64,000 bases of DNA from Henricia sp. BOLD:AAB3569 (Eukaryota; Echinodermata; Asteroidea; Spinulosida; Echinasteridae): the NCBI GenBank assembly GCA_037783545.1, contig JBBELK010000009.1, positions 2,170,001 through 2,234,000 of the forward strand, read 5' to 3'. The number at the start of each line of letters is the position of its first letter. Positions within the stretch are counted from its first letter, which is position 1. Under the pieces are notes generated by a model. That model searched no databases, was not told the origin of the DNA, and saw only the letters and a list, made by a program, of their open reading frames with translations. Made by a program: the position numbers and the translations under genes. Below, piece after piece: positions 53,505 through 64,000 of the stretch.

Positions 53505-53796
53505 TGACCGTGTTTACACTGGTCCCGAGCTCGGGATCAAGATTGATCCCCTGATAAGAATGAGTCGGTGTTAACCGCAATTATCCTGAGTGCCGCGTTT
53601 ACATTCTGTAGTTGATCTCGAGCGCGGTGCGAAAAGTTGCAGTCAAAGGTCATGCTCTACGCGAGACCAAAATCTTGGGGTCTGATCAAGGGCCAATTTG
53701 GTCCCAAGCGTATTTACACTCAGTTTGTGATCCAGGGCTGATCCTGAGTTCGGTGTTCGACCCCAAGTGTTCGGGATCAAGTGTAAACATAGCCTA
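53505..53796. mobile_element. TIR element CCGTGTTTACACTGGTCCCG
   Basis: Left CCGTGTTTACACTGGTCCCG, right GGGATCAAGTGTAAACATAG. Interior of GGGATCAAGATTGATCCC and GATCCAGGGCTGATCC words; truncated relative at 22797-22974. Confidence 0.8.
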
Positions 53797-53957
53797 CATG
53801 TACATGTACCTCATTTCACACTTGCTGCAATTCGCCTGGGGAAATGTGGCATTAACAAATCTCGTGTGAAAATGGCAGGGTTAACAATTAATCATGTGTA
53901 AAAAAATAGTCACATCCGCTGCAGGGAATTTGAACCAGCCTTCAGTACTGGCAAGCT

Positions 53958-54027
53958 TGGTAGTCTTGTGGTTAAAATGTCTGCTCTTGTAGTATGCAGG
54001 TTATGAGTTCAAGTCCTACCCCAGCAC
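53958..54027 (+). repeat. tRNA-like SINE head
   Basis: A-box-like GGTAGTCTTGTGGTTAA and B-box-like AGTTCAAGTCC. Degenerate; 25889 family. Confidence 0.5.
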
Positions 54028-54078
54028 ATCAAGTTCTGTCTTTGGAAAAAGCATTCGAAGCGTTTAGTACACACCACA

Positions 54079-54160
54079 TTAAAGACACAGGCTCGTCGCT
54101 GCGTATTTCGTGGCATGAATTTGGCGCGCGCGCACATTGCTGACGAGCCTGTGTCTTTAA
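54079..54160. mobile_element. Short hairpin MITE TTAAAGACACAGGCTCGTC
   Basis: Arms TTAAAGACACAGGCTCGTC / GACGAGCCTGTGTCTTTAA perfect over 19 bases; relative of 6481-6609. Confidence 0.9.
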
Positions 54161-54582
54161 GTAGGGCCAAAATATTCCATTTAACAAAAAAATTATATAG
54201 CTGCCCACTAGCTGCCATAAACATCGCAGCAGAGTTCAGCAAAAATGAACACATCAAACTTTGAACACGACAACAATTATTGAAGTCCTGATTTCGCAGT
54301 CATCAGCAGACTCTTATTAATCCAGAGCAGATCTAAAGCCACTGTTTGCATTTCAAACTGCCCCAAGGCTTGAAGACAACTCAATGCCTTTTCAGACCTG
54401 AATGAACTCCCATACAATGCTTGCCTCGCGCTCTGCATAAAGCCCCACGGAGCCTACGGGGAAGGAACTCTGTGCATACTGCAGAGCAGAGTTCAATGAT
54501 AGACTTCTGACATTAATTACCAACCTACTGATATCATGCTGTACAATGACATTTTAACAGAATATCTATAGGGAAAATTATG

Positions 54583-54930
54583 TGTGGTCTAGTGGGTATA
54601 CAGCTGTGCTCGTGATCGAAGGGTTATGGGTTCGAGCTCCACTCGTGCCAATATGTTTGTGTCCGTGGGCAAGACACTTAATGTCAATTGCCCCAAGCGA
54701 TATATGGGGCCGGGGAGTTGTTAGGGGGAAATGCCACAATGTGTAACTGCTGATAGGGTTGTGCGCCTTGGCCAGGTAGCCACCTACATGTACATGTAGT
54801 TGAAGCGAAATGGTTCTGGTGATTTCCTGATGGCAGCGGTAATAATGGCAACAGTGCCACGAGCACCTCCGCAGGGCGGACATGTGTGCTATATATAAGT
54901 ATCCACCATTATTATTAGTTATGTAGGCTT
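54583..54930 (+). repeat. Full-length tRNA-derived SINE
   Basis: tRNA-like head with A box TGGTCTAGTGGGTA and B box GGTTCGAGCTCC, then a central GGGCAAGACACTTAATG motif (as in V-SINE-type elements), and a tail with GTGCCACGAGCACCTCCGC and ATTATTATTAG. Tail copies at 55536-55645. Confidence 0.75.
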
Positions 54931-55088
54931 CCTGCACGTTTCTTTCACTAAATTACTGTTCACCAAAGCGAACAGAAATACTTTAATTTTTTAAGTCATG
55001 ATTTGCAAATCACAGTCACAAACATAACGATACTGGTGTTCATAATTTAGACGAGAAAATAAATTTTTAGATATCATTTTACAAGCTC

Positions 55089-55126
55089 TTTAAAGGTAGA
55101 CTAGATGATTGGTAAACTGTTACAAA
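55089..55126. repeat. Single end of TTAAAG-GATTGGTA MITE
   Basis: TTTAAAGGTAGACTAGATGA, TTGGTAAACTGTTACAAA: the end of the 22281/35058 family, inverted; no partner end. Confidence 0.6.
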
Positions 55127-55535
55127 GAGGCGTTATTTCCACTCGTGATTAAAAGCCCGTATTGATAAAACTGCCGTGTAGAAATTTCAGCCACATACAT
55201 GTAGAGGCAGTTATACTTCAGAAAACTTGAAAAATCCATTCGTGGCTTTGGTGTCGAGTTGAATGGTGAAAAAGTCTTTTGCAAAAGACTTTTTTTAGAA
55301 AACCACCTTCAGCCGTTAATTTCTCAAACAAAATACCATTTTGGACGATGGACAGAAATAAATTCATGTGGTGCTTGGTACTATTGTTATTAACTCTTTT
55401 AGTAAGGTTTTTAGGGTCACTATAAATGATGTACTCTTCCTTTAAAAGATCCCAGAGCATTCATTTGTTCTCAGGAGAAGATAATTTTCTGCTGTGTTCT
55501 TGCTTGGCTACCAAAGGCACTGCCCATCTACCGTA

Positions 55536-55645
55536 TGCAATGTATCTTGATGTGTACATGTAGGTTGTTTCTGATAATGCTAATAGTGCCCTGAGCACCT
55601 TGCGAGGCGGATGTGCATTAGACAACACAATTATCATGATTAAGT
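55536..55645 (+). repeat. SINE tail fragment
   Basis: GGTTGTTTCTGATAATGC, GTGCCCTGAGCACCTTGCG, GGCGGATGTGCA match the 3' half of 54583-54930. Confidence 0.6.
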
Positions 55646-55681
55646 CTGTCTGCAACAGAAAGAGGAGAACATTACATGTGT

Positions 55682-56069
55682 AGGCGTGTTTCTATTGAGA
55701 CCCATTTACCGAATAGTGCCGGAAAAGATGGAAAATGTGCTCAGTAGAAACAGGTCTTATCCGCTATTTTCCCCGGCAATTTTCCTTTTCGAGGAAGAAA
55801 AATGCCGGGGAATTTATCTGGTAAGCGCCAATAGGAACGCGCACCGTTCCTCCCAAGTGCGCATACAGGTGACTGCACAATAACTGATCAATGCACGTCC
55901 TTGACCTCTGCATGTGCAAACTCACAAAGCGTAACGAGGGCCAGCAAGCTTCGCTATTTTCCAAATAGAGTGGTCATAGTAGAAACTTCGCATTACCCGC
56001 TATTTACCCGCTTTACATACACAACATCCAGCATCAATGTACGTACGGTAGTCAGTTGAACACGCCTTT
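55682..56069. mobile_element. TIR element AGGCGTGTTTCTATTGAG
   Basis: Left AGGCGTGTTTCTATTGAGAC, right inverse AAGGCGTGTTCAACTGAC. Interior ATTTACCGAATAG / CTATTTACCCGC, AATTGCCGGGGAA and ATAGTAGAAAC words. Confidence 0.65.
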
Positions 56070-56369
56070 ATATAGCCTCAATATCCTACTCAACACACAA
56101 TGCTTTGGGCCCTTTAGTGCAGCACACGTGCATGTATCCTGTGTGCATGCATACAACAATGACAACATACATACACGTACGTGTACAAATTATAAAGCAC
56201 GAAAAATGCATGGCGTACAATTTTGGAAATCCACAGGTTTTATAAGAGATAATGCTAATTGTGTCTGAATGCATCGGGCATTTGTAGAAGCCATGGAGTG
56301 CACGTACTGCACACATGGACGTACTGGTACACAGATATATTTTACTGCATGTAAAAGTGCTTTATAGGG

Positions 56370-56604
56370 CTTGCAATGTGATGTCATATGCAACGTCACA
56401 ATGCAGTGGTTTCCGCCATGTTATGTGGCAGTAACGTGCGCGATGTACGTTCAGCTTGTTTTGTTGACACGCGCGCCACGACATGTGGAATTCAATGACT
56501 AGGTTGTTGTTTACGCGATATGGAATCGCGCGGGTGCCGCACGCATATCCAAACTTGACGATGCTGCACGCCAGTTCGCATAGCAACCACTCACTACCTT
56601 GAAG
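56370..56604 (+). promoter_or_regulatory. CpG-containing promoter-like region
   Basis: Locally rich in CG (GCGCGCCACG, ACGCGATATGG, ATCGCGCGGG) in AT-rich surroundings. Motif matches by eye: half X-box CATAGCAAC at about 56579-56587. YY1-like AAGTATGGCGGCC overlaps the ATG, with CRE-like TGACGTCA at 56620. Inferred only. Confidence 0.35.
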
Positions 56605-56661
56605 TATGGCGGCCGAGAATGACGTCAATAATGGCACAGTGTCATCGATTCCCAAGCCCTA
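56605..56661 (+). CDS. Possible first coding exon, unidentified gene
   Basis: ATGGCGGCCGAG start followed by MAAENDVNNGTVSSIPKPY and a donor-like GTACGT after CCCTATA. The start context, CpG-rich upstream sequence and donor argue for a real first exon; the downstream exons were not found in the remaining 7 kb. Protein family unknown. Confidence 0.4.
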
Positions 56662-56873
56662 TAGTACGTAATTTACTTTGTACTACATGTATTTACTTGA
56701 CAAAAGTGCAACTGCAAGACTGAAAGCATTTGAAGATCATGCATTGGTTACACATGTTTACGAATAAAATTAAAACTTGCTCAATGCCAATCTGTCACTT
56801 TTATTTTGCCCAATTTAGTCGAATCAATTCGCAAATTACAATGTACATGTACAATATTTTTTGAATCCAAGAA
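56662..56873. other. Nothing recognised
   Basis: AT-rich; would be intron if the exon at 56605 is real. Confidence 0.4.
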
Positions 56874-57197
56874 TTTGGTAAATCCACAGGTCGTGGGTTC
56901 GAATCCCATCCCGGCTCGTCCATAGTGTGAGTGCTCTTGGGCAAGGCACTTTACCATGAATTGCCTCTCTCAACCCAAGAGGAAATGGGAACCTGTGAGG
57001 GTAGTGAAAGCTGATGTGTTTGATTATTCTCTGTGCGCGTAAGCTGAACGTGACTCATACTCCCGGCCCAGGGAGTTGAGAAGGATTAATGAATGATATT
57101 ATTTAGCCTAATGACCAGGGGTAGTAATGTAAAGCACATCGAGACTGTTTCCGAAATGCGCTATATAAGAATTGGACATGATTATGATTATTATTTG
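56874..57197 (+). repeat. SINE with LINE-like tail
   Basis: B box GGTTCGAATCC, then CTTGGGCAAGGCACTTTACC and a tail GTAAAGCACATCGAGAC ... GCGCTATATAAGAATTGG ... ATTATGATTATTATT. The head 5' of the B box is degraded. Confidence 0.75.
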
Positions 57198-59318
57198 AAA
57201 GTCTTGACGGAACCTTTTGAGATATTTGACAGAAAATGACATCATAAATGAATGTGGAAGTGTACGTTCTAACTAATGTATGTATACGGTATGTGGAAAT
57301 GTGCATGCATGTGTGGATGATGTTCCAGTCTTCTTTAAGTCCTACAAATGCAAAAAATGCAAATCACAGAAACCCCAGGCTTGTTGTAGAATACTTGATT
57401 ATTCAAGCATGTTGTGAGCTGCAAAATAAAGGGTTCAAATTTCCATGTTTCTGCACTGGAGATCGAAGCATCTACAGTACATGTAGAAAGCCACCACTGC
57501 TGGCATTTGATTCTGTGGTCAACTCAAACAATCACAGTACTGGTTGTAGTAACACTAGAAATCCAAACCTTTGTGTAATACTAATAGCCACAGGCAAAAA
57601 GATTGCATTCCAAGATGTTGAAATTATCTTATCAGTTGATGTCAAAGTTATGCTTGATGCATTACAACGCAGTTGTTAAATTTGCTCTGTGATGCAAAAT
57701 GTTTGTACATGTATTGTACACACCGCAATTATTGCTGCCATTCCAACTTACAGGTTGTGCTGCTTGATATGCGAGGTATACATGTACTATACATGACCAT
57801 GATCACTGAACCAGGTATATATCGGTGAGCGTGTTAATTGCGGTTTTACAACAGTCTCATTAATAGTAAATGTGTCAAATAAATTTAAGAACAGAGAGAG
57901 AAAGATCACATAGAGTACCGGTACATTGACATTGTCTCGATAAAATCTGCCAGGGGGAAAAGTCCAATAGACAGCTAAAAATGTGTGCAAAGCAACAAAA
58001 GACGAACACAAATTTTCGGGAAAACATTTTCTACTCAAGTTTTTTCACATCAAAATATTCATATAACAGCTTTGTTATGCTTGACTGCATTTTATAAAGC
58101 TTCAGTGTATTGAATTCCCACTCTGAGATTGACTATTTTTTTCAGTCAAAAAGTGGACAATCTTAATGCTTCTTTTGTTGCTTAGTATAGTAAAATGCAA
58201 AATGGCCATTCAAAGTGGTTGAATCAAGTACCAGTACCGTACCGTTATGTCCTGAGGATATATACCGGTAAATGTGCGTTTTTACTCACAATATTTCCCT
58301 TTGTTCAGGAAATAATGTCTCACAGCCATTTAACATTGTTTGGGGATACTGGGGGTTTACCCAAATGCACATTGTATGTGTACACTACATGTGTTTATGT
58401 ACATCAATAAAATCACTATCATTCAACGTGTATGTGTGTTATGGGGAAGTAATAAATCTACCGATTAATGTAACCAAAAAAAGATACTGGTATGAAATGA
58501 ACTTCCTCATAAAGCAAGTAGATTAAAGCCTGAACATTAGTAAATTAAAATTGTATACGTTAAAACAGGCTAAATTTTCAGTCAGACTCAGTAATATGCA
58601 AAGGTCTCGTACCCCGACCTGCTAGGATGCTCTAGCCATGTCTGCATCATCCTGAGATCTCAGGGAATTTCCACTATGCGAAGCGACAATATCCTGAGGA
58701 AATACACGCAAATCTGTGGAGTGAGCCGGCTGTTGTCTTGAGCCAACTCACGCCCGAGTCATTTTGATGTAATTTAATCAATTCGGCCATGTTATGCCGA
58801 AAAAAAACCGATTTCTATACTTTCCAGAAATTGTATTGGGTTCCGTTCCTTATGACTGTCCCATTCCTACCAAACTTTCAAACGACGAAACTTATTTACT
58901 CCACAATTGTTCACATTAATAACAGGGATGCATGCTGACGAATGTAATGGAACGGATTCCCCAGTATGCTTTAAATAGCAGCCAATAGCCGACGCGGACA
59001 ACGGCCAGCATTACCGAGTACATGTATCACATGCATGCACGGTGTTTACAATCTGCGCGCGTTACATTTGAATGCCTGCAATCGTGCTACAAATACAATG
59101 CACTGCAAGCGTCCTGATTGGTCCAGCAGAGGCGACAAAATTTCTGTCGCTAGTCCCACCGCCAAATGGGGCCTTTTTCAACAGGGCCACTGTACGCAGG
59201 AGTTAGGGAGTGCGTTAAAGGGGCACTGTTGCAAGAGGATGTGTCTGCATTAGACTTGTTTTTAAAGGTTTTAACGAGATGATGGTAAAATGAAAAATGG
59301 GTAAATTTTACTGCTGTC
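57198..59318. other. Gene-poor stretch
   Basis: 57248-57679 (+) is open for 143 codons, but no motif or splice logic supports it. 58030-58190 is an inverted copy of the repeat at 2885/8220/38640. 58600-59230 is moderately CG-containing with no exon identified. Confidence 0.45.
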
Positions 59319-59592
59319 CGCATTTGGACTTTTTGACACAGTAAAATTTTACCAAGACCGTGGAAGAGCATGCGCAGTGTCCCTTCGCAGTTTGATCTTC
59401 ACGGCCCTGACGTACAATTCCAGAGCGCTTTTACCGACTCGCTGTGTCCGCATTGGACTTTTCGTCTCAGGACTCGGGAAAGGTTACTGACAGGAAAACG
59501 TCCTAGGCTGTCCGCATTGGACTTAAAATGGGAAAAGTACCCATCGTCTCGGTAGGTTTTCCCAAAAAAAGTCCAATGCGGACAGCCATGTG
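59319..59592. repeat. CTGTCCGCATTGGACTT word cluster
   Basis: The word GTCCGCAT(T)TGGACTTTT occurs at about 59322, 59447 and 59507 and inverted at 59569 (AAAGTCCAATGCGGACAG). Looks like a decayed element with repeated subterminal sites. Confidence 0.7.
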
Positions 59593-61904
59593 TATGGGCC
59601 TACGTGTACAGTGTACATGTAGGCCTATACGTTGGGTGCCTAGTACAAAGGCCCGACCCCTGGGGTCACCCAAGTTTGTACACAGCTGCCTCAAGTTGCC
59701 ATCCTGTCTGAAGCCTTGAAGCAATTTTATTTTTATCCTCAAAGATCACCTTTCATGTTTCTGCTCTCAAAGCACATGCCTTGCACTCTAAACTCCCTGG
59801 AGGTTCCAAGGTGTCTTTACATATTTTCATGAATGGAAAAGACCTGGGTGTATTTTTTATAGCCATGTTGGCATTGGACAAATGTTGGAGTAATTTTTGT
59901 AAAATATTTCTGTGAGTCACTGTTATTCATTCCATTGTGGTAATTCGTCCATGCGTCTGCACTTTTTTTGTCCCGTAAAATGTTCTCCACGACATAAAAC
60001 CTTGGTAAATCAACTGGAATACATTCAAGAAATAATCAAGTACATATTGATTCAAATGATGCACAGTCAGTAGGCCTATTTGTACACTAAATGTCATTGT
60101 TCCAGCAAGTTGGCATCACTATTCAGAGTTCCGTATTTTGTACACATCCATACCGGTAGTTCATCTTTGGATAAATTTGTAGTTTTAACACTTTTAACTT
60201 TCTACTTTACAAGAATATCATCAAATGAAATGATTAAATCTCAGCGAAGATCACTGTTGATTCTCATCTGAATACAATCAGTCTACATTAACTTCATATT
60301 TGCATGGTTTTGGGCACTTGTTTGTGACGATCGCGCGTGTTTAATATGTTCGAACACAAAACGCGCTACACGCACACGCGTTCCAAACCTACCCAAACCG
60401 GTTACGGTGATGTGCCATTCAATAACAGTCGTTTCTTATCTACATGTAGCTTTTAATTGCCACCTACACGTACAGCATGATGTAGGCAACTGGCATGTGG
60501 AACATTAAGGCCATTGTCCAAGGATATGATTTACGGTATTGTGAGGAGTAGGGACTATCATGTGTAACTGTGGTGACATCACAAAAATGCTGTGGAGACT
60601 TCTTTCTAATCGCAATTAACTGAGCAAAACTCTGCACTTCTACATGTAGGACTGTTTAGGAGGCACGTGGCTCCTCCCGATCCCGTGCAGATTCAATCAA
60701 GTTGAAAACCCAACAAAATGGGTGTGATCATTTTCACAGAAACAAAACAATAATGGGCCCTACATTTGATTAGAGATCTACGTTAGCCCGGCCGGCCAGC
60801 CACCACGCGGAGCATAGCAACATTATAGCAGCCCCGCACGATGCCACTGCGTGGCTGTTTTCTAAACACTTTCTTCGTCTATGTTCTGGCAGAATTCGCT
60901 AACTGAACCACATGTGCACGCAGCGCAAAGCACGAAAAAGACCCCTCTGACTGAGCTGTTCTGAGTGAGTGCTGCATTTTGTTGGACGTGGTTTAAACTC
61001 GGAGTTCGGAGGTAACCCGAAGGTAGAATTTGTTGTGACCGTGTTACATGCATGCTACAACCTACCTCCGGCTTGTTATTTACCGTCAAGTAGCTCCGGG
61101 TTTACCGTCAACGCACCAACTACATGTTAGTAAAATACATCTACCTCCGGGTTTTATAAATTTCCCATGTTGGGTGTACATGTACGTACAATCATGGTAC
61201 ACGGTCCGTGCATGCACGCATGCAACGCAAGGCACGGCAAAACTTATCGCGCTATCGATCGATTGGGCACGGTAGGTACATACATGTGTACAGGACTTCG
61301 TCCGTGCATTTCATTAGCTGGGCAGATAATAAGAGATCGATTAATTATGAAATTCGGTAAAATGTTGCTTCAATCAGAACAAAACAGGGCAGAAAACTTA
61401 AAATAAAAAATAAAATAAATTTTTTAAATTTTACCGAAAGTGATGTGCGCGGGGATGATAATCTAACAATATTTTTTATGGGGCCTTACTGTAGGGAATC
61501 ATTTTATTCAACCAGATATCATTTTATTCACTGAAGCAAATCAGTATTGAAAGCAATTTTAAAGTGATTGGTTGATCCGTGCCTTAGTTGATCAGTTTAT
61601 TGTATTCAACAAACTTCTGTTCTGATAAAAAAAAGGATTGTGTTTGAAAATTGTGCTTCTTTTTGAGAAAGTAAATTTTTAAGGAGTTTATACCAGAATA
61701 CCCATTGCATCAGACAGCATTAAAAAGTTCAGCATTCATGGAAAAGGCACAGTTCATTTCATTTCAAAAACGTGTTTTACAAAAGCTGTAAAGCTGCCCT
61801 ATTATACTCGGCATATACATGTAATTTATAGTATTCAATATCAGGTATTGTCGGCCTTCTGCTGCAGTTACTCAACCATGAAATCTGCCAAATGTAGGGT
61901 TCTG
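59593..61904. other. Gene-poor stretch
   Basis: 60292-60370 resembles 31690-31800. 60780-61300 has several CG-containing words and two TACCTCCGG clusters (about 61015-61150) without a recognisable element or exon. Confidence 0.45.
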
Positions 61905-62882
61905 CTACTTCCAAATACTGAAAGTATCGACCTTTTTAAAAATTGTTTTTATTGAAAATTATATTATTATTAAGCCGTTACTTTCAATAGAACAATTTTT
62001 ATTTTCCTATCAATCGAGTCGGGCAGAGTTGGGCCGTCTGTTCGTGACACGACCAGTGTGCGTATTCATCGTTCCTGTCGTTCGGGCCTGTGTCGTGTAT
62101 GGCCCGTGTCACGAACTGACGGCCCGACTCGATTGAATAGCGCCCTCTTTCGCCGTAACGCGCACAGGACGCCATCTTAAAACACGGAAGAGACCGTACA
62201 ACACGAGGTCCAGGATTTTTCTTTGAAAATTTGGGTTTCAAGGACGTGTGTACGCCAGTTTTGAGAGTATTACGGCCAGGGAGGTATGTAGAACGTGTAG
62301 AGATTTTGATTTTACCAAAAATTGCAATTTCCTGTAAAAAGACTGTAAAAAATTTTGAGCAACGATTTTGATAGGAAAATAAAAATGGTTCTATTGATTG
62401 CTTTCCGGTGACGTCACCCCTTCCATTCACCATTTTGGTGGGCATTTTTCATGACCCATGTGGCTCGAGTAATAACCGGAAAAAAGAGCAGGAAAAGCGC
62501 ATTGGTTGCACTTACCTCTGTTGCTTGACCTTGCTTTATGTTGTTGCGCCATGGCTGTTGTGTCGAGAAAGATAAAAACGCATTTCTTTAGGCTAAAAAT
62601 CGCGATCAACTAAAAGCACTTTCGTTTTTACAAGCCGAGTGCATGCTCAATAATTTGAGCCCGTGTGCGGCATCTTCGAATAAAAATACGCTGGTGAGTT
62701 TTTTGTACGCGTGTTCATGTGCGTCTATTGGCGCGCGCGTGTACGCGCGTGACTGTTGCCCACCACACATTCCCGGATGTTCTACGTCATCGAAAGCAAT
62801 CAATTGAAAGTAACGGTTTAATAATAATATCATTTTCAATAAAAACAATAAAAAAGGCCGATACTTTCAGTATTTGGAAGTA
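61905..62882. mobile_element. TIR element with about 80-bp ends and promoter-like core
   Basis: Left CTACTTCCAAATACTGAAAG and its near-identical inverse at the right; arms also share TTTTTATTGAAAATxATATT and CCGTTACTTTCAAT. GGTTCTG lies on both sides as a probable 7-bp target duplication. Inside is a second palindrome, 62012-62137 (CAATCGAGTCGGGC ... GCCCGACTCGATTG), and a CG-rich minus-strand region. Confidence 0.8.
62515..62553 (-). CDS. Exon-like stretch inside TIR element
   Basis: Minus strand: ATGGCGCAACAACATAAAGC, then AGGTCAAGCAACAGAG followed by donor GTAAGTG. Encodes MAQQHKARSSNR. It could be the first exon of the element's lost transposase, or chance; it does not join PCGF3 in frame. 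Confidence 0.25.
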
Positions 62883-63296
62883 GGGTTCTGCCAACTGTGC
62901 TTTTACAAAATCAAAAAGCACAGTGGAAAACAAATAACCTTTAAATTGTATAAAGGAGGTAAGAAGGGCGTAAAGTCTTTTTAAATATTATTACAGTTAA
63001 ACCTGCTATTAAGGCCATCACCTTGATAAAGAGGTCACCTGTTTATTGTGGCCACCTGTCTCTGGTCCCAAGTGCCTATAATGCATTTAAAAAGCAACCT
63101 CTTTAATGAGGCCACCTGTTTGTAGTGGCCAGTTTTTTTTATGGTCCTGAGGGTGGCCACTATTTTGTTTCACTGTATAGGCCTACTGCAGATTTTGCAG
63201 CCATCACACTCATCAATGCAAGTATGTATTATACTATGAATATTTTTCGGGTTTATGTTTGCGTATACAACAGTAAACAATAGGGTATTTTTTCCG
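62883..63296. other. Nothing recognised
   Basis: 63000-63180 repeats GAGGCCACCTGT-like words (TAATGAGGCCACC, GGTCACCTG), otherwise unremarkable. Confidence 0.4.
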
Positions 63297-63689
63297 TATA
63301 CATTGAACAAAGATTTGAAGGAAATTACCTCCTGAAATCAACAGATAATCTAATTTTAAGATATATACATGTACTTCCCACTTGCACTTTTGTCGCAAAT
63401 GTTGCTTTTCTGTAGAAAAATTAAACAAATTTCCTTCAAAAATTGCATTCAGTTAGTGCACAAGATAATCAATTCCGCGCGCGCGCAGCGCCCCATGTTG
63501 TCGCGCTTACGCACGGACCGCTCACGCCATAATTTTGTGCATTACTTTATGCAGTAATTTTATCATCTATTTATCTCGGAAATGCAACATTTGCGACAAA
63601 AGTGCAAGTGGGAAGTATATCTTACCAAGTAATTGGATGATCTGTTGATTCCAGGAGGTAATTTCATTCAAATCTTTGTTCAATGTATA
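63297..63689. mobile_element. Foldback MITE TATACATTGAACAAAGATTT
   Basis: Long arms of about 120 bases: TATACATTGAACAAAGATTT / AAATCTTTGTTCAATGTATA, then CCTCCTGAAATCAACAGAT and CTTGCACTTTTGTCGCAAAT. The loop carries CGCGCGCGCGCAGCGCC. Confidence 0.85.
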
Positions 63690-64000
63690 AGGACAAAAAT
63701 AACAAGAATAGTAAGACTGAATTCTTGTACTGGCGCTTTGCCGCCAATTTTGGAAAAAGATCATGGATTTGGGGATTACAGTTGATGCTGTTACACACAG
63801 GGGTTTATGTTCATTCATGCAAGAAAAAAGCAAGAAATAATTGTGATTTCATGTCGATTAAAATCCTTCCGCATAAGTTTTTGTTTAATAAATAATACAA
63901 AATAATTTTCCTAACTGGACAAATTCAACCAACCCTAACTTTTGTTTTGTTTTGAGAAACTGAAATTCATGACAACGCAAAGTCCAAATTCACTGAGACA
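63690..64000. other. Nothing recognised
   Basis: AT-rich to the window end; no exon or element end seen. Confidence 0.4.

Noticed and set aside
57248..57679. 143-codon plus-strand ORF
   Set aside because: No known motif, no splice context, and length within what is expected by chance in 64 kb of AT-leaning DNA.
62515..62553. 5' exon of PCGF3
   Set aside because: It would join exon 38993 out of frame and lies inside a transposon; at most it could be non-coding, with no support.

Overview
This is eukaryotic DNA with spliced genes, AT-leaning introns, very dense non-autonomous DNA transposons, tRNA-derived SINEs and one DIRS-type retroelement. The two recognisable genes (NOP56 and PCGF3), the MITE density, the V-SINE-like tails and the frequent TACATGTA word fit a marine invertebrate. 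I lean to a deuterostome such as an echinoderm, hemichordate or cephalochordate, but the sequence alone does not decide this. There are no bacterial features, rRNA genes, CRISPR arrays or intact functional tRNA genes.

Two host genes converge. NOP56 (+) enters from the left already in progress. Its last three recognised coding exons are 65-213, 940-1061 and 2450-2791, ending in the lysine-rich nucleolar tail. PCGF3 (-) fills most of the left 39 kb. Its seven coding exons are 38888-38993, 27719-27815, 21302-21357, 19961-20026, 15065-15270, 14224-14304 and 9681-9725. All have matching splice sites and phases and add up to 218 codons plus stop, with a complete C3HC4 RING and a RAWUL domain. A 5' non-coding exon must lie further right but was not located.

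The PCGF3 introns and the DNA right of the gene are a graveyard of short inverted-repeat elements. I delimit more than 40, many nested. Many share a style: a terminus with a TTTACAC/TCACAC-like word, and an interior filled in both orientations with a short word specific to that family.

41.4-46.3 kb holds a minus-strand DIRS-like tyrosine-recombinase retroelement with inverted termini, a gag-like ORF, reverse transcriptase and tyrosine recombinase. It is broken by a frameshift in the RT, apparent loss of RNase H, a further frame change in the recombinase and a 48-bp tandem repeat beside the HxxR box.

Right of it, 48843-50830 is a 2-kb foldback with arms of about 660 bp. At 56605 (+) a CpG-rich stretch precedes a plausible first coding exon of an unidentified gene. 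The element at 61905-62882 carries promoter-like sequence and a second exon-like stretch. The remaining DNA is SINEs, repeat fragments and unannotatable sequence.
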